In this document: positions 1 to 10,111 of the stretch, one piece after another
Position numbering within the stretch: the first letter of the stretch is position 1
Layout of the letters: each line of letters begins with the position of its first letter
Source: Evernia prunastri
Lineage: Eukaryota > Ascomycota > Lecanoromycetes > Lecanorales > Parmeliaceae
Reading direction: 5' to 3'
Assembly: GCA_003184365.1 (NCBI GenBank)
Contig: NKYR01000006.1
Coordinates: 372,001-436,000, forward strand
DNA length: 64,000 nt
Made by a program: the position numbers and the translations under genes
Notes under the pieces: generated by a model
Databases searched by the model: none
The model's input: the letters and a program-made list of their open reading frames with translations, nothing else
Told to the model about the DNA's origin: nothing

Positions 1-1
1 A

Positions 2-2012
2 GACATTCTACCGCAGAAGTCCATATGGAGAGCTCTAGGAACTCAAGATGCTCCGTTCGCTTCACATCCTGAATGGCAACCTTCAGAACAGTCAAGACCT
101 CTGTCGCTCCTCAGATCTCTGCGACAAGCTTTCATGTCCAATGGAGAGTCGGGAGTGGACACTCAGCTCAAATACTCCTATCATGGGCTCCTAGCAAGTC
201 GGAAGTTCTCGGAGGTTGATATCGAAAACCAGGGGAAGCTTGCAGATCTACGTTATCCTGTGGAATGGTATCCAGCAACGCGGGCAGTCCAGAGGAGAAT
301 AGTTCTCCACGTCGGGCCCACGAATTCCGGCAAAACCTACCATGCTTTGAAACGACTCGAGCAGGCGGACACGGGGATATACGCAGGACCTTTGCGGCTA
401 CTGGCCCATGAAGTTTATACCAGGCTGAACGCCAAAGGGAAAGTTTGCGATCTCATTACTGGTGACGAAAAGGTCGTGCAAGGAGGCGATGGTGCACAAA
501 TGAAAAGCTGTACTGTTGAAATGGTGCCTCTGAATACGGATGTCGATGTAGCTGTCGTTGACGAGATTCAAATGATAGGGCACAAGGAACGAGGTTGGGC
601 CTGGACGCAAGCACTTCTTGGTCTCAAAGCTAAAGAAATTCATCTATGTGGTGAAGAGCGAAGTGTGCCTTTGATCAGGGAGCTTGCAGCATCGATGGGA
701 GATAGGATTGAAATTCACACGTACAAGCGACTAAGCCCATTGAAAACAATGTCAACAAGCCTAGGGCGCCGGCTGAGTAACCTCAGGAAGGGAGACTGTG
801 TGGTAGTATTCTCGCGTGTTGGAATACATGCGATGAAGAGAGAAATTGAGAACATAACGCAAAAGCGAGTGGCTGTTGTGTACGGGAGCTTGCCTCCGGA
901 AATAAGAGCACAACAGGCCAAGCTTTTCAACGATCCCGACAATGACTATGATATCTTGGTGGCTAGTGACGCTATTGGGATGGGGTTGAATTTGTAGGAT
1001 TTGCTAACTCGTTGCGTATTTCAAGGCTGACATGATCTGTAGGGCTATCAAGCGCGTAATATTCGAGTCTGTATCGAAGTTCAATGGATACCATTACGAG
1101 ATCATCGAAGCTGCTCATCTTAAGCAAATAGCTGGTCGTGCAGGTCGCTACCGCACAGCAGCACAAGCAGAAGGCCCAGCCACAAATTTAGATGACGGCA
1201 ACCAGGATTCGAAAACGTCTGTGAGTATGCCAGCACCGAATCTAGGCTTAGTCACCACTCTCGAAGAAGCAGATCTTCCAATTCTCAGCCAAGCAATGCA
1301 AGGTGAATTGGACCCCATCATGAGTGCAGGGATTTTTCCGCCCACGAGCGTTCTTCTGAAATTTGCAACCTACTTTCCTCCAGCGACGAGCTTCAGTTAC
1401 ATCTTGCTACGGCTCCACGAGCTCTCACTCAGGCATCCAAGATATCACTTGTGCGCTTTGAAGGATCAAGTCACTATTGCAGACACTATTCAGCATATCC
1501 AAAACCTCAGCATCCACGATCGCATTGTATTCTGCGCTGCTCCTGTCACAGTCAAGAGTAAAGGCATGCCCGAGATTCTTGCAGCCTTTGCTAGATGCGT
1601 TGGAGATAATTCTAGTGGAGCTTTACTTGATATACCCGAAACACCTTTGGATATATTGGATGAAGAAATAAAACCTGACAGGAACTACATGGAACGGTTG
1701 GAGTCTCTACACAAGGCCTTGATCCTGTACCTATGGCTTAGTTACCGATTTGCTGGAGTTTTCATCAATCAAGCGATGGCATTTCATGTCAAAAGACTGG
1801 TTGAAGAGAAAATCGATAAGATGCTAGCAGAGTACTCCTCTAGTCCTGCTATAAGGGAGAGGATCAAGAAGATGAGGGAGGACGCTTTACGTCAGATCAG
1901 CAAGCTTAATGAACCCCTTGCTAAGCCTGACGACTCGGGGTTTCAGATGGAAATGCCAGATGCTCCGTTGCTGCCTAACTGCAGATCTGATCAAAGGCAA
2001 GATTCCCAATAA
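2..2012 (+). CDS. SUV3: Mitochondrial ATP-dependent RNA helicase Suv3 (5' partial)
   Basis: Suv3 is the helicase of the mitochondrial degradosome, where it unwinds RNA for the exoribonuclease. The frame is open to the left edge, so the N-terminus (with the targeting peptide) is missing; the first in-window ATG is at 134. Exons are 2-993 and 1043-2012. The 49-nt intron has a CTAAC branch site and its removal restores the family reading NLAIKRVIFES. Visible motifs are the Walker A GPTNSGKT (about 314-337), the DEIQ variant of the DExH box, the QIAGRAGRY motif VI, and the Suv3 C-terminal region after about 1370. It lies about 1 kb upstream of PRP22 on the same strand; the two helicases act in different compartments. 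Confidence 0.93.
994..1042 (+). other. Intron of SUV3
   Basis: The intron starts GTAGGA, has the branch-like TGCTAAC and ends CTGTAG. Joining 993 to 1043 gives a Leu codon across the junction and continues the helicase core without a stop. Confidence 0.88.
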
Positions 2013-3046
2013 GAGGCAGCTCGGCCCCCCAAAAACTTGAAGGACTTGGAAAATGTATCTGGGGGCATTCGAAATGTGTCTTCAGATTGAGACAACATCT
2101 GGGGCCTGATAGTCGTGGGCATCTTAGGTCGTACTCACTCGAAGCACGGGATGTACAACCGAGAACACATAGATTGACTAAGCATATGACAATACAGTGT
2201 GAATAGAAGCATCAGCATCAGCATTACGTACTTTCATAAGCTTTGGCGAGGAATGTTTCAGCCGAACTTAGAGCACAACAATGGAATAGCTACCAGGAAA
2301 AGAAGGTCTATAAGTCAACCGACTTGTTGGTTTCGCATGAATGTAATCATGTTCTCGCCAATCACCCAGCGTAACATGGTGGAGGATATACCCAGCTTCC
2401 CTATGTCCGATTAGAATAATGTTTCTCTTGCTCAATGCTACGGCAAGTGTGATGGTGGAACGAGCAATGTTGTACGGAGGTCCACAAGAATTCCTGCACA
2501 TGCGCTCCCTAAGAGCAGCCCTTATCCTAACGTCGGAAGATAGCACCGGGAATGAAGATCCTAGAGTTGCTTTTCAGGACCAAATAGACCGAGTTTAGGG
2601 GCACCTATAGGGCCAGATTGGTACTGGCCCTCCAACTTGGGGCTTATGCCCGGTACAAAACTCGAAGCAGCTCTAAGCGCATCGTCCAGGCAATGTCCGA
2701 CGGCTGGTTCCGTTTCTTGGCGGGTGCAGGACTTTAGACCCCTCGGACCTCCGTACTTGAGCAATGAGCCAGAGTGGTTGCTACCCCGTTTGTATCTTAT
2801 ATTAGTTTGGGCAGAAAATGTTGCAATTCTTGGCACTGAAAAATGCCCGCCCCCCCATGTCTCTTCATAACATTTATAATATTTATTGACTTGAGTAGAG
2901 GGACATTGAAGGGGGCGCGGATTTTTCAATTCCAGAAGATGCAGCATTTTCCGCACACGCTAATAAACGCGCGCTTAAATAAGAAGCCGTGAATTTCCGT
3001 CCTGTATCGGAATCCAAAGAGGATCGTTACTGGACTTTTAGCAATC
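2013..3046. other. Intergenic region SUV3-PRP22
   Basis: About 1 kb without a supported gene. Open frames here are short and unlike any family I know. It should hold the SUV3 3' UTR and the PRP22 promoter; I see no clear binding site. Confidence 0.6.
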
Positions 3047-6000
3047 ATGGACGACCTAGCCTCCCTCGAACTGCTCTCGTTGGTATCTAAAGTGACGTCT
3101 GAGCTACAGAATCATCTAGGCATCAACGACAAGACTTTGGCTGAGTTTGTAATAGCACAGCATGCGCAATGTCCGTCACTGCCCAAATTTCAAGCCAAGA
3201 TGGAGGAGATGGGAGCAGATTTTCCCCCCAGTCTGGTAGAGAGTATCGATCGTCTCATCCTCACTATGCATCCCAAATACAAGGGGCAATTGAGTGTGCA
3301 ATCTACGGGAGCACTAGGACACGGAGATGGCCAGAGTCTTAATGATGTGGACAAGAAGACCAGGGTATTCAAAGGACTAGCAGTGCCGGATAGAGAACAT
3401 CAGTGGGAGGATGGGCCATCAGAGTCGGAAAATGAGGTCCCATTACTGACTGGCGCCCTCGATGATACTTTCGCGATGCTTGAAGGCCTGGCTGGGAAAG
3501 GCAAAGACCCGTTAAGTGGTGCAAATAGTAGGAAAAGAAACCGGAGTCCAGACGACATGGATGGCGACCGGAACAGAAAAGTGAAGGATAGATTCCGATC
3601 GCGATCAAGGTCTTGTAGCCGAGAAAAGCATGGCAGACATCGAAGAGATGGTGGCCGCAATTACGGTGAGAAATACTCCACTGGTACGAACGGGCATCAC
3701 AAACAGGACAATTACTACCGTGTCGGTCGTGAAGATCGTGAAAATGGACACAGAAATGATGATGATGACATCTTCAAGCGGCCTCCTACTCCTGAGATCG
3801 ATGACGCCCCTAAAATTTTCAAGATATACAACGGTACAGTCAGTGGCATCAAAGCTTTTGGAGTATTCGTGAACTTGCAAGGCGTAAAAGGCAGAGCTGA
3901 TGGGTTAGTGCACGTCTCTGCAATGCAAGAAGGAGCCCGAGTGAACGACCCTTCAGACCTGGTGTCGCAAGGCCAACCTGTCAAGGTGAAGGTCGTGAGC
4001 ATCGAATCTGGACCAAAAGGGCTTCGAATAGGGTTATCGATGAAAGAAGTAGACCAAGTCACAGGTCGCGATCTGGTACCTCAGAAGAGACTAGCATCAG
4101 GTGCAAATATGGAAAGGCTCGATGGTAAGGGTCCTGAAACCAACGACAGCGACAGATACAGTAGCCTCCTTTCAAATGTACCCGTTATAGAGGGTGAAGT
4201 GAGCGGGAAGCGCATGCGACAAAAGAAGAGAATGACGTCTCCTGAAAGGTGGGAGATCAAGCAATTAATTGCGTCAGGCGCCATCTCTGCGTTGGACTAC
4301 CCAGACATCGATGAAGAGTATAATGCGACGTTAGCTGGGGAAGGCGATTTTGAGGAAGAGGAAGATGTGGATATTGAAGTTCGAGAAGAAGAACCTCCAT
4401 TCCTTGCTGGACAGACAAAACAATCTTTAGAACTTTCCCCCATAAGAGTTGTCAAAGCACCAGATGGGTCAATGAATCGCGCTGCCATGGCTGGTACATC
4501 TCTAGCAAAGGAGCGCCGTGATCTACGGCAGCAAGAAGCACAGGACAACGCTGCTGAGCAAGCTTCACAAGTAGACCTGAATGCGCAGTGGCAAGATCCA
4601 ATGATGGGGCCCGAGCAGCGCAAATTCGCCAGCGATCTCCGAAATCCGCAAGCTCACAAAACTCCTGATGCTTTGCCGGAGTGGAAGCGGATGACCCAAA
4701 GCAAAGATCAGTCACTTGGAAAAAGAAGCTCAATGTCAATCAAGCAGCAAAGGGAGAGCTTACCCGTATATAAATTTCGCAAGCAACTTCTGGACGCCGT
4801 CAGCGAGAATCAGCTCATGATTGTCGTGGGCGACACCGGATCTGGTAAAACTACCCAGTTGACTCAGTATCTTGCGGAGGGCGGTTTCGCCAATCATGGT
4901 ATGATCGGGTGTACTCAGCCTCGCCGTGTCGCTGCTATGTCTGTGGCGAAGCGTGTAGCTGAAGAGGTTGGCTGCAAGTTGGGTCAAGAAGTCGGGTACA
5001 CCATTCGTTTTGAGGACTGCACTAGCCCAGAAACAAAGATCAAATACATGACCGACGGTATGCTTGAAAGAGAGATACTCGTGGATCCCAATCTCAGAAA
5101 ATACTCAGTCATTATGCTTGATGAAGCTCATGAGCGAACCATTTCGACGGATGTTCTCTTTGGATTGCTGAAGAAAACATTGAAGAGAAGACCTGACCTA
5201 AAAGTGATTGTCACATCCGCCACGCTCGATGCTGACAAATTTTCTGAATACTTCAACAAGTGTCCGATTTTCACGATTCCGGGTCGTACGTACCCCGTGG
5301 AAGTGATGTACTCGAGGGAACCGGAGTCAGACTATCTTGATGCGGCCCTTGTCACTGTCATGCAAATCCATTTGACCGAGCCTCCAGGCGATATACTATT
5401 GTTTTTGACAGGGCAAGAGGAAATAGATACGAGTTGCGAGATTCTCTTCGAGAGAATGAAAGCTCTTGGTCCAAGCGTGCCTGAGCTACTCATCCTTCCC
5501 GTCTACTCTGCTCTACCTAGCGAGATGCAGAGTAAGATTTTCGAAACTGCACCACCTGGCAGCAGAAAAGTGGTCATTGCGACAAACATTGCTGAGACTT
5601 CAATCACGATTGATGGCATTTACTACGTTATCGATCCTGGATTTGTCAAACAAAACGCTTACGACCCTAAGCTTGGAATGGATTCGCTTGTTGTCACGCC
5701 TATTTCCCAAGCGCAAGCTAAACAGCGAGCTGGCCGTGCTGGGCGCACAGGTCCAGGGAAGGCATTTAGATTATATACAGAGGCAGCTTTTCAGTCTGAA
5801 ATGCTCCCAACTTCTATACCAGAAATCCAACGCCAGAACCTGTCACACACTATCCTTATGTTGAAAGCCATGGGCATCAACGACTTGCTCCACTTCGACT
5901 TTATGGATCCTCCTCCTACCAACACTATGCTGACAGCTCTTGAAGAGCTTTACGCCCTCTCAGCCCTCGATGACGAAGGCCTTCTAACGCGCCTTGGTCG

Positions 6001-6757
6001 TAAAATGGCCGACTTCCCTATGGAGCCAGCTCTCGCAAAGACTCTGATTTTTTCGACTGATCTCGGGTGTTCAGATGAAATTCTCAGTATAGTTGCTATG
6101 CTCTCCGTCCAAACCGTCTTCTACCGCCCCAAAGAGAAGCAACAGCAAGCAGATCAAAAAAAGCAAAAGTTCCATGATCCTCATGGGGATCACTTAACCT
6201 TATTGAATGTCTACAATGGTTGGAAAGGAAGTAAATTTTCGAATCCGTGGTGTTTCGAGAACTTCATCCAAGCTCGCTCGATGCGGCGTGCCCAGGACGT
6301 GCGCCAGCAGCTCGTAAGCATCATGGAACGATACAAGCATCAAATTGTTTCTTGTGGTAGGAACACGATGAAGGTCCGGCAAGCTTTGTGCTCTGGATTC
6401 TTCAGGAACGCAGCGAGAAAGGATCCACAGGAAGGCTACAAGACGCTCATCGAAGGCACCGTTGTCTATCTACATCCTTCCTGTGCCATGTTTGGGAAAC
6501 CATCAGAACATGTAATATTCCATACGTTGGTCTTGACGACGAAGGAGTATATGCAATTCACTACGGCGATTGAACCGAAATGGCTTGTGGACGCAGCGCC
6601 TACGTTCTTCAAGGTGGCCGCCACGGATCGACTGTCAAAGAGAAAGAAGGCGGAGAGGATACAGCCTTTACACAATAGGTTTGCTGGCGAGGATGATTGG
6701 CGATTGTCCGCCCAGAAGAGGCAGGGACGTGGTGGTGGTGGCGGTACTTGGGGTTAG
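3047..6757 (+). CDS. PRP22: Pre-mRNA-splicing DEAH-box helicase Prp22/DHX8
   Basis: Prp22 releases spliced mRNA from the spliceosome. This is a single-exon gene of 1236 aa, full length for the family. The N-terminus (1-80) carries the conserved Leu-rich segment of Prp22/DHX8. An Arg/Ser-rich linker (about 160-200) precedes an S1 RNA-binding domain (about 258-333). The helicase core has Walker A GDTGSGKT (about 594-601), the DEAH box (about 690) and QRAGRAGRTG (motif VI), followed by helicase-associated and OB-fold regions. The tail is Gly-rich. The ATG at 3047 opens directly onto the conserved N-terminus. Long antisense frames inside it are shadows. Confidence 0.97.
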   Translation: MDDLASLELLSLVSKVTSELQNHLGINDKTLAEFVIAQHAQCPSLPKFQAKMEEMGADFPPSLVESIDRLILTMHPKYKGQLSVQSTGALGHGDGQSLNDVDKKTRVFKGLAVPDREHQWEDGPSESENEVPLLTGALDDTFAMLEGLAGKGKDPLSGANSRKRNRSPDDMDGDRNRKVKDRFRSRSRSCSREKHGRHRRDGGRNYGEKYSTGTNGHHKQDNYYRVGREDRENGHRNDDDDIFKRPPTPEIDDAPKIFKIYNGTVSGIKAFGVFVNLQGVKGRADGLVHVSAMQEGARVNDPSDLVSQGQPVKVKVVSIESGPKGLRIGLSMKEVDQVTGRDLVPQKRLASGANMERLDGKGPETNDSDRYSSLLSNVPVIEGEVSGKRMRQKKRMTSPERWEIKQLIASGAISALDYPDIDEEYNATLAGEGDFEEEEDVDIEVREEEPPFLAGQTKQSLELSPIRVVKAPDGSMNRAAMAGTSLAKERRDLRQQEAQDNAAEQASQVDLNAQWQDPMMGPEQRKFASDLRNPQAHKTPDALPEWKRMTQSKDQSLGKRSSMSIKQQRESLPVYKFRKQLLDAVSENQLMIVVGDTGSGKTTQLTQYLAEGGFANHGMIGCTQPRRVAAMSVAKRVAEEVGCKLGQEVGYTIRFEDCTSPETKIKYMTDGMLEREILVDPNLRKYSVIMLDEAHERTISTDVLFGLLKKTLKRRPDLKVIVTSATLDADKFSEYFNKCPIFTIPGRTYPVEVMYSREPESDYLDAALVTVMQIHLTEPPGDILLFLTGQEEIDTSCEILFERMKALGPSVPELLILPVYSALPSEMQSKIFETAPPGSRKVVIATNIAETSITIDGIYYVIDPGFVKQNAYDPKLGMDSLVVTPISQAQAKQRAGRAGRTGPGKAFRLYTEAAFQSEMLPTSIPEIQRQNLSHTILMLKAMGINDLLHFDFMDPPPTNTMLTALEELYALSALDDEGLLTRLGRKMADFPMEPALAKTLIFSTDLGCSDEILSIVAMLSVQTVFYRPKEKQQQADQKKQKFHDPHGDHLTLLNVYNGWKGSKFSNPWCFENFIQARSMRRAQDVRQQLVSIMERYKHQIVSCGRNTMKVRQALCSGFFRNAARKDPQEGYKTLIEGTVVYLHPSCAMFGKPSEHVIFHTLVLTTKEYMQFTTAIEPKWLVDAAPTFFKVAATDRLSKRKKAERIQPLHNRFAGEDDWRLSAQKRQGRGGGGGTWG

Positions 6758-7240
6758 TTAGAGCGCTCTGGGTATGGGGCCCCGGTCTTTCCAACAGCCT
6801 GCGAGCTCGTTAGAGAGTCATCGTCGTTCACTCCACTCTCTCCTATACCAGTAGCTATTGTTGTATTTGCCCTTCACCCAGAAATTTTTTCATTGTCCAT
6901 GACTAAATCAATCCACCTAAACAAAGCTACAAGATCCATTTGTAGTTTGTCGTGCATTCTCTAGTTTCAGCCGGAGACTCACGAGTTGGGGCTCAGACTG
7001 TCAGGAGGTCAATTTCGTGCTGACTGTGGTCTTTTAAATCCAGCGTTGACAATATTGGCCAATTGTCCTGGGCGCCAGCCATTAATCGTATAGCCTAAAA
7101 TGACGACTGTGATTGGAAACGCCCATTGAAGGCATTGAAATGCACCAGACAAAAGCAGGCCGAATCAATATTGCACAGTTCGACAACCGCTTCAGAAGCG
7201 AAACTTGCTACGGGCTTGCAGACCAGTCCTTCAATCCGTA
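6758..7240. other. Intergenic region between convergent PRP22 and G-patch genes
   Basis: This 483-bp gap separates two convergent stop codons and should hold both 3' UTRs. I see no gene or clear structure in it. Confidence 0.6.
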
Positions 7241-7930
7241 TCATCCACCACCGAGATACTTTTCCACTTCGTCATTTCCGTAAGAAATGTCCTGGGGCCT
7301 TGCCCGTTTTCTTCTGTCCTCCATGTCCAGCTTCCGAACTTGCTTCGCATCCAATCTCTCTACCTTTGGGTCTGGGGGCTTTTGGATCCCTTTTACTTTC
7401 ACGCCAAGTCCCGCAGTATCATTCTTTACTTTGGCCTTGATGGGCGCTCTTATGCCTCCCCCTCTTGGGCCTAATCCTCGTCTGCTATCCGGATCCCAGC
7501 CATAAGATGAGAGGTACTTGAGACCCTGTCGACGACGATCCAAATGTGACGGTGGATACGAATGATCCAAGCAGGCCATGTGAGCTATAGTGGACTCGTG
7601 ATCTGCGGACGCTACAGATCTCACGTCTCCTAGGGCATTTAATATTGGAAGATTGGAGATCTCACAGTCAAGTTGCTGTTGTGTGGAGCTTCTCTCAGGA
7701 CAAGAGAATTCGGTGGTAGTGGCATTATCGTCATCCGTGAACGCACCATTCCTGAGAACAATACTGAGGTACCGGTCCCCAGCAGAGATATTGGGCACGG
7801 TTTGAGGCTCCAGTTGTATAGCCTGCGTTGGGGCTGCTGTTGCGGCCACGAAATCGATTCTCTTCCTCTTAAGTCCGGCACCGAAGGTCCTTTGCTGCTC
7901 CCAGGGGCCGGTATTCCCTTCGTCCAACAT
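7241..7930 (-). CDS. G-patch domain protein
   Basis: G-patch proteins bind RNA and often activate DEAH-box helicases such as the Prp22/Prp43 group. From the ATG at 7930 the product is 229 aa. It has a basic GLKRKR patch near residue 23 and a C-terminal G-patch (about 140-180) containing the core GWDPDSRRGLG and later Gly residues. No membrane or signal segment is visible. The start is uncertain: the frame stays open upstream of 7930 as far as the hAT-like insertion, with a GTG at 7942 but no further ATG. The original gene may therefore have begun further out and been truncated or re-promoted by the element. It is convergent with PRP22. Confidence 0.8.
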   Translation of the reverse strand: MLDEGNTGPWEQQRTFGAGLKRKRIDFVAATAAPTQAIQLEPQTVPNISAGDRYLSIVLRNGAFTDDDNATTTEFSCPERSSTQQQLDCEISNLPILNALGDVRSVASADHESTIAHMACLDHSYPPSHLDRRRQGLKYLSSYGWDPDSRRGLGPRGGGIRAPIKAKVKNDTAGLGVKVKGIQKPPDPKVERLDAKQVRKLDMEDRRKRARPQDISYGNDEVEKYLGGG

Positions 7931-8042
7931 TCTGACGTTCACTCTGAAAGGTGGCGTGGGTGGGAGTTCGAATGTAAGGTACTTCTAAACCTCAGCCAAC
8001 GCTAAGTCTTAATACGAACATAACCGTTAGCTCCAATTTCAA

Positions 8043-8459
8043 TAGATAGGGTTTGCAAAGATTCGGTAGATATTTTGATAGATTTTCTTTCACAAAATAA
8101 TGCAACGCTTTACCCGAAAGCGTATGTTAAATTTCACAGTACAAGGCCCGAAGTCTAGCTGCTGCCGACGTATGAAACCAAGCTTGTCTGCAGACTAGTG
8201 ATCTAACCTTGAGACTTAATCCCGAACAGGCAACTATCACGGGCACTAAATAAAATAATTGTCCACAAAGTGCTTAATGAAGTCTACCTAGTCAATCGGT
8301 AGTCTACCGATTGACTAGATAGATTTTAGTCTGTCAGGTTACTTTTTTAGTCTTGTAATGATCAACTTACCTCATAAGACCTAGTGGACGCTGATCAATC
8401 TCTTTATTAACGCAAAGAGGTAACAAATCAACCTACCGATTCTTTGCAAACCCTATCTA
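8043..8459. repeat. Inner inverted repeat nested in the hAT-like element
   Basis: Positions 8043-8069 and 8433-8459 form a 27-bp inverted repeat with one mismatch. Both ends carry TA at the outer edge, which would fit a mariner-type TA duplication. It may be a separate miniature element inserted into the hAT-like one, or sub-terminal structure of the outer element. Confidence 0.55.
8288..8318. repeat. Perfect 14-bp palindrome with 3-nt loop
   Basis: CTAGTCAATCGGTA at 8288-8301 is followed by GTC and by its exact reverse complement at 8305-8318. It lies in the middle of the inner repeat. It could form a cruciform or hairpin; no function is inferred. Confidence 0.8.
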
Positions 8460-8833
8460 ATCGCAAATGAAATCTCTTAAGTCCACTACGAAAGCAAGTC
8501 AACAACACGCATCAATTTTCTTTAACTATGATATGATTGAATGAATGAATGATTCTTGGTCTTAAGAGGTATACAATTCTATATATTTAGCGTGCTTATC
8601 TCGTAGACATAGGATTTCTTCTTTATTAGTCTATGTATTTTTGCTCCTACTAACCGTATTATTTCAGGCGCTAAGATTTAGATTGGCTGAGGTTTAGAAG
8701 CATCCCGAATGTATAGATCGGTCCTCGGCGTTTGACCAAAGTTTAATAAATTACCCAAAATCACGGTATATTAATTGTTAACCTCGTCAATTGCTGTTGA
8801 ACAATTCTGCAGCGACAGTATTTGGCACCTAGG

Positions 8834-10111
8834 ATGCCTATTCATATCCTTGCAAGCGCAGTGTTTGAAGGGGTGTACTTTCTGCCATTCTTAATCCCTT
8901 TCTTGAAGATTTTACCCTTGCTGTTCTCAACATGGCTACTGAAGATGTACTTTAGAGGAGCCAGCAACACTTCGGAGCGCTTGATGCACTCCAAAGTGAT
9001 CATGGTTACGGTATTTGAGGCTTACTCCTCTCTAAAGATCGTAGCTAATCGGGTGCAGGGTGGCACATCCGGGGTTGGTGCAGCCGTAGCTCAACATCTT
9101 GCGACTCGCGGCGCGCAGTTAATTCTTCTCACCCATCATACGCCCTCAGACTCTTTCCTCGTGGACTACATTGATGATCTCCGCGCCTCCACCAACAACG
9201 AATTAATATACGCAGAGCAGGTAGACCTTTCGTCTTTGCAGTCAATACGAGTCTTCGCGACAAAGTGGGTGGACAACGCTCCTCCAAGAAGACTTGACAT
9301 GATTATATTATGTGCGGACAGTCTGATACCTAGGTTCGGTATAACTTCGAAGACACAAGATGCATTGGATCCTGTTTGGGGTATCAATTACCTTGCAAAT
9401 TTCCATCTTCTAAGCATACTGAGTCCAGCAATCAGAGCGCAACCTCCAGATAGAGATATTAGAATCGTCTTTGCAACATGTTCCAGCTATCTAGGGGGAG
9501 ATCTGAAGTCGTTGAAGGACACAAGGGATCCTCTGCCGCCAGGAAGAAAGTATGAGACCAGTAAGCTGGCATGTATGATCTTTGCTCAGGCTTTTCAAAA
9601 ACATCTAGATGCATATCAACGGCCAGACAAACAACCTAATAATGCTCGGGTTATCGTCGTTGACCCCGGATTTACTCGGACACCTGGGATGCGACGATGG
9701 CTGACGATGGGCTCCTTGTGGGGATTGTTGCTCTACTTGCTCACCTGGCCCTTTTGGTGGCTTGTGCTGAAATCTCCTGTGCAAGGTGCGCAGAGTTTCC
9801 TCAAAGCTGCAATGGAGGCAGAGCTTGGAAGAGGCTCTGGTGGGAGGCTATTGAGAGAATGCAAAGAAGTGAACTATTTGAGGAAAGAAGTTGGGGACGA
9901 GAAGGCCCAGAGGAAGTTATGGGCGTTCAGTGAAAGGCACATTGAGGCGCTAGAGAAGGATGGTGCGGTAAAGAGAGCTTTAGCGAAGAAGCAGGAGGAA
10001 ATGAATCAAGCAAACCAAAGTACGCCAGATAGAGGGGCGGCAGCGGAGAAGGAGACATCAGCGAATTCATTGAAAGCGCATGGGTCTCGAAGGAGTCGAA
10101 AAAATGGTTGA
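8834..10111 (+). CDS. Short-chain dehydrogenase/reductase, Env9-like, membrane-anchored
   Basis: NAD(P)-dependent oxidoreductase of the SDR family, resembling yeast Env9, a lipid-droplet/vacuole-linked reductase. Exons are 8834-9010 and 9059-10111 (409 aa). The 48-nt intron is a multiple of three without a stop, so an ORF caller reads through it; removing it restores the cofactor motif VTGGTSGVG. The ATG at 8834 is preferred over a TTG at 8822. An N-terminal hydrophobic segment (about 8-35) and a second one near residue 285 suggest membrane or lipid-droplet attachment. The catalytic YETSK (Tyr-x3-Lys) is present. The usual NNAG motif is replaced by LCAD. The tail is charged. The substrate is unknown. 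Confidence 0.85.
   Translation: MPIHILASAVFEGVYFLPFLIPFLKILPLLFSTWLLKMYFRGASNTSERLMHSKVIMVTVFEAYSSLKIVANRVQGGTSGVGAAVAQHLATRGAQLILLTHHTPSDSFLVDYIDDLRASTNNELIYAEQVDLSSLQSIRVFATKWVDNAPPRRLDMIILCADSLIPRFGITSKTQDALDPVWGINYLANFHLLSILSPAIRAQPPDRDIRIVFATCSSYLGGDLKSLKDTRDPLPPGRKYETSKLACMIFAQAFQKHLDAYQRPDKQPNNARVIVVDPGFTRTPGMRRWLTMGSLWGLLLYLLTWPFWWLVLKSPVQGAQSFLKAAMEAELGRGSGGRLLRECKEVNYLRKEVGDEKAQRKLWAFSERHIEALEKDGAVKRALAKKQEEMNQANQSTPDRGAAAEKETSANSLKAHGSRRSRKNG
9011..9058 (+). other. Stop-free, in-phase intron of the SDR gene
   Basis: GTATTT donor, GCTAATC branch-like site and GTGCAG acceptor; 48 nt, phase 0. Without removal, 16 extra residues would split the nucleotide-binding TGxxxGxG motif. Confidence 0.85.

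Larger units (their letters stand above)
7977..8705. mobile_element. hAT-like non-autonomous DNA transposon with 8-bp target duplication
   Basis: Flanking direct repeats CGAATGTA lie at 7969-7976 and 8706-8713; an 8-bp duplication is the hAT hallmark. The terminal inverted repeats are 23 bp (7977-7999 and 8683-8705). Eighteen inner bases are perfect, and three mismatches lie at outer positions 1, 3 and 5, all G/A differences of the RIP type. At 729 bp with no transposase frame it is non-autonomous. It contains a second inverted repeat and a palindrome. It is inserted 39 bp upstream of the apparent ATG of the G-patch gene. Confidence 0.8.

Noticed and set aside
7931..7942. Start of the G-patch gene at 7942
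   Set aside because: The codon at 7942 is GTG, not ATG. The ATG at 7930 is used, with the caution that the true start may lie beyond the insertion.
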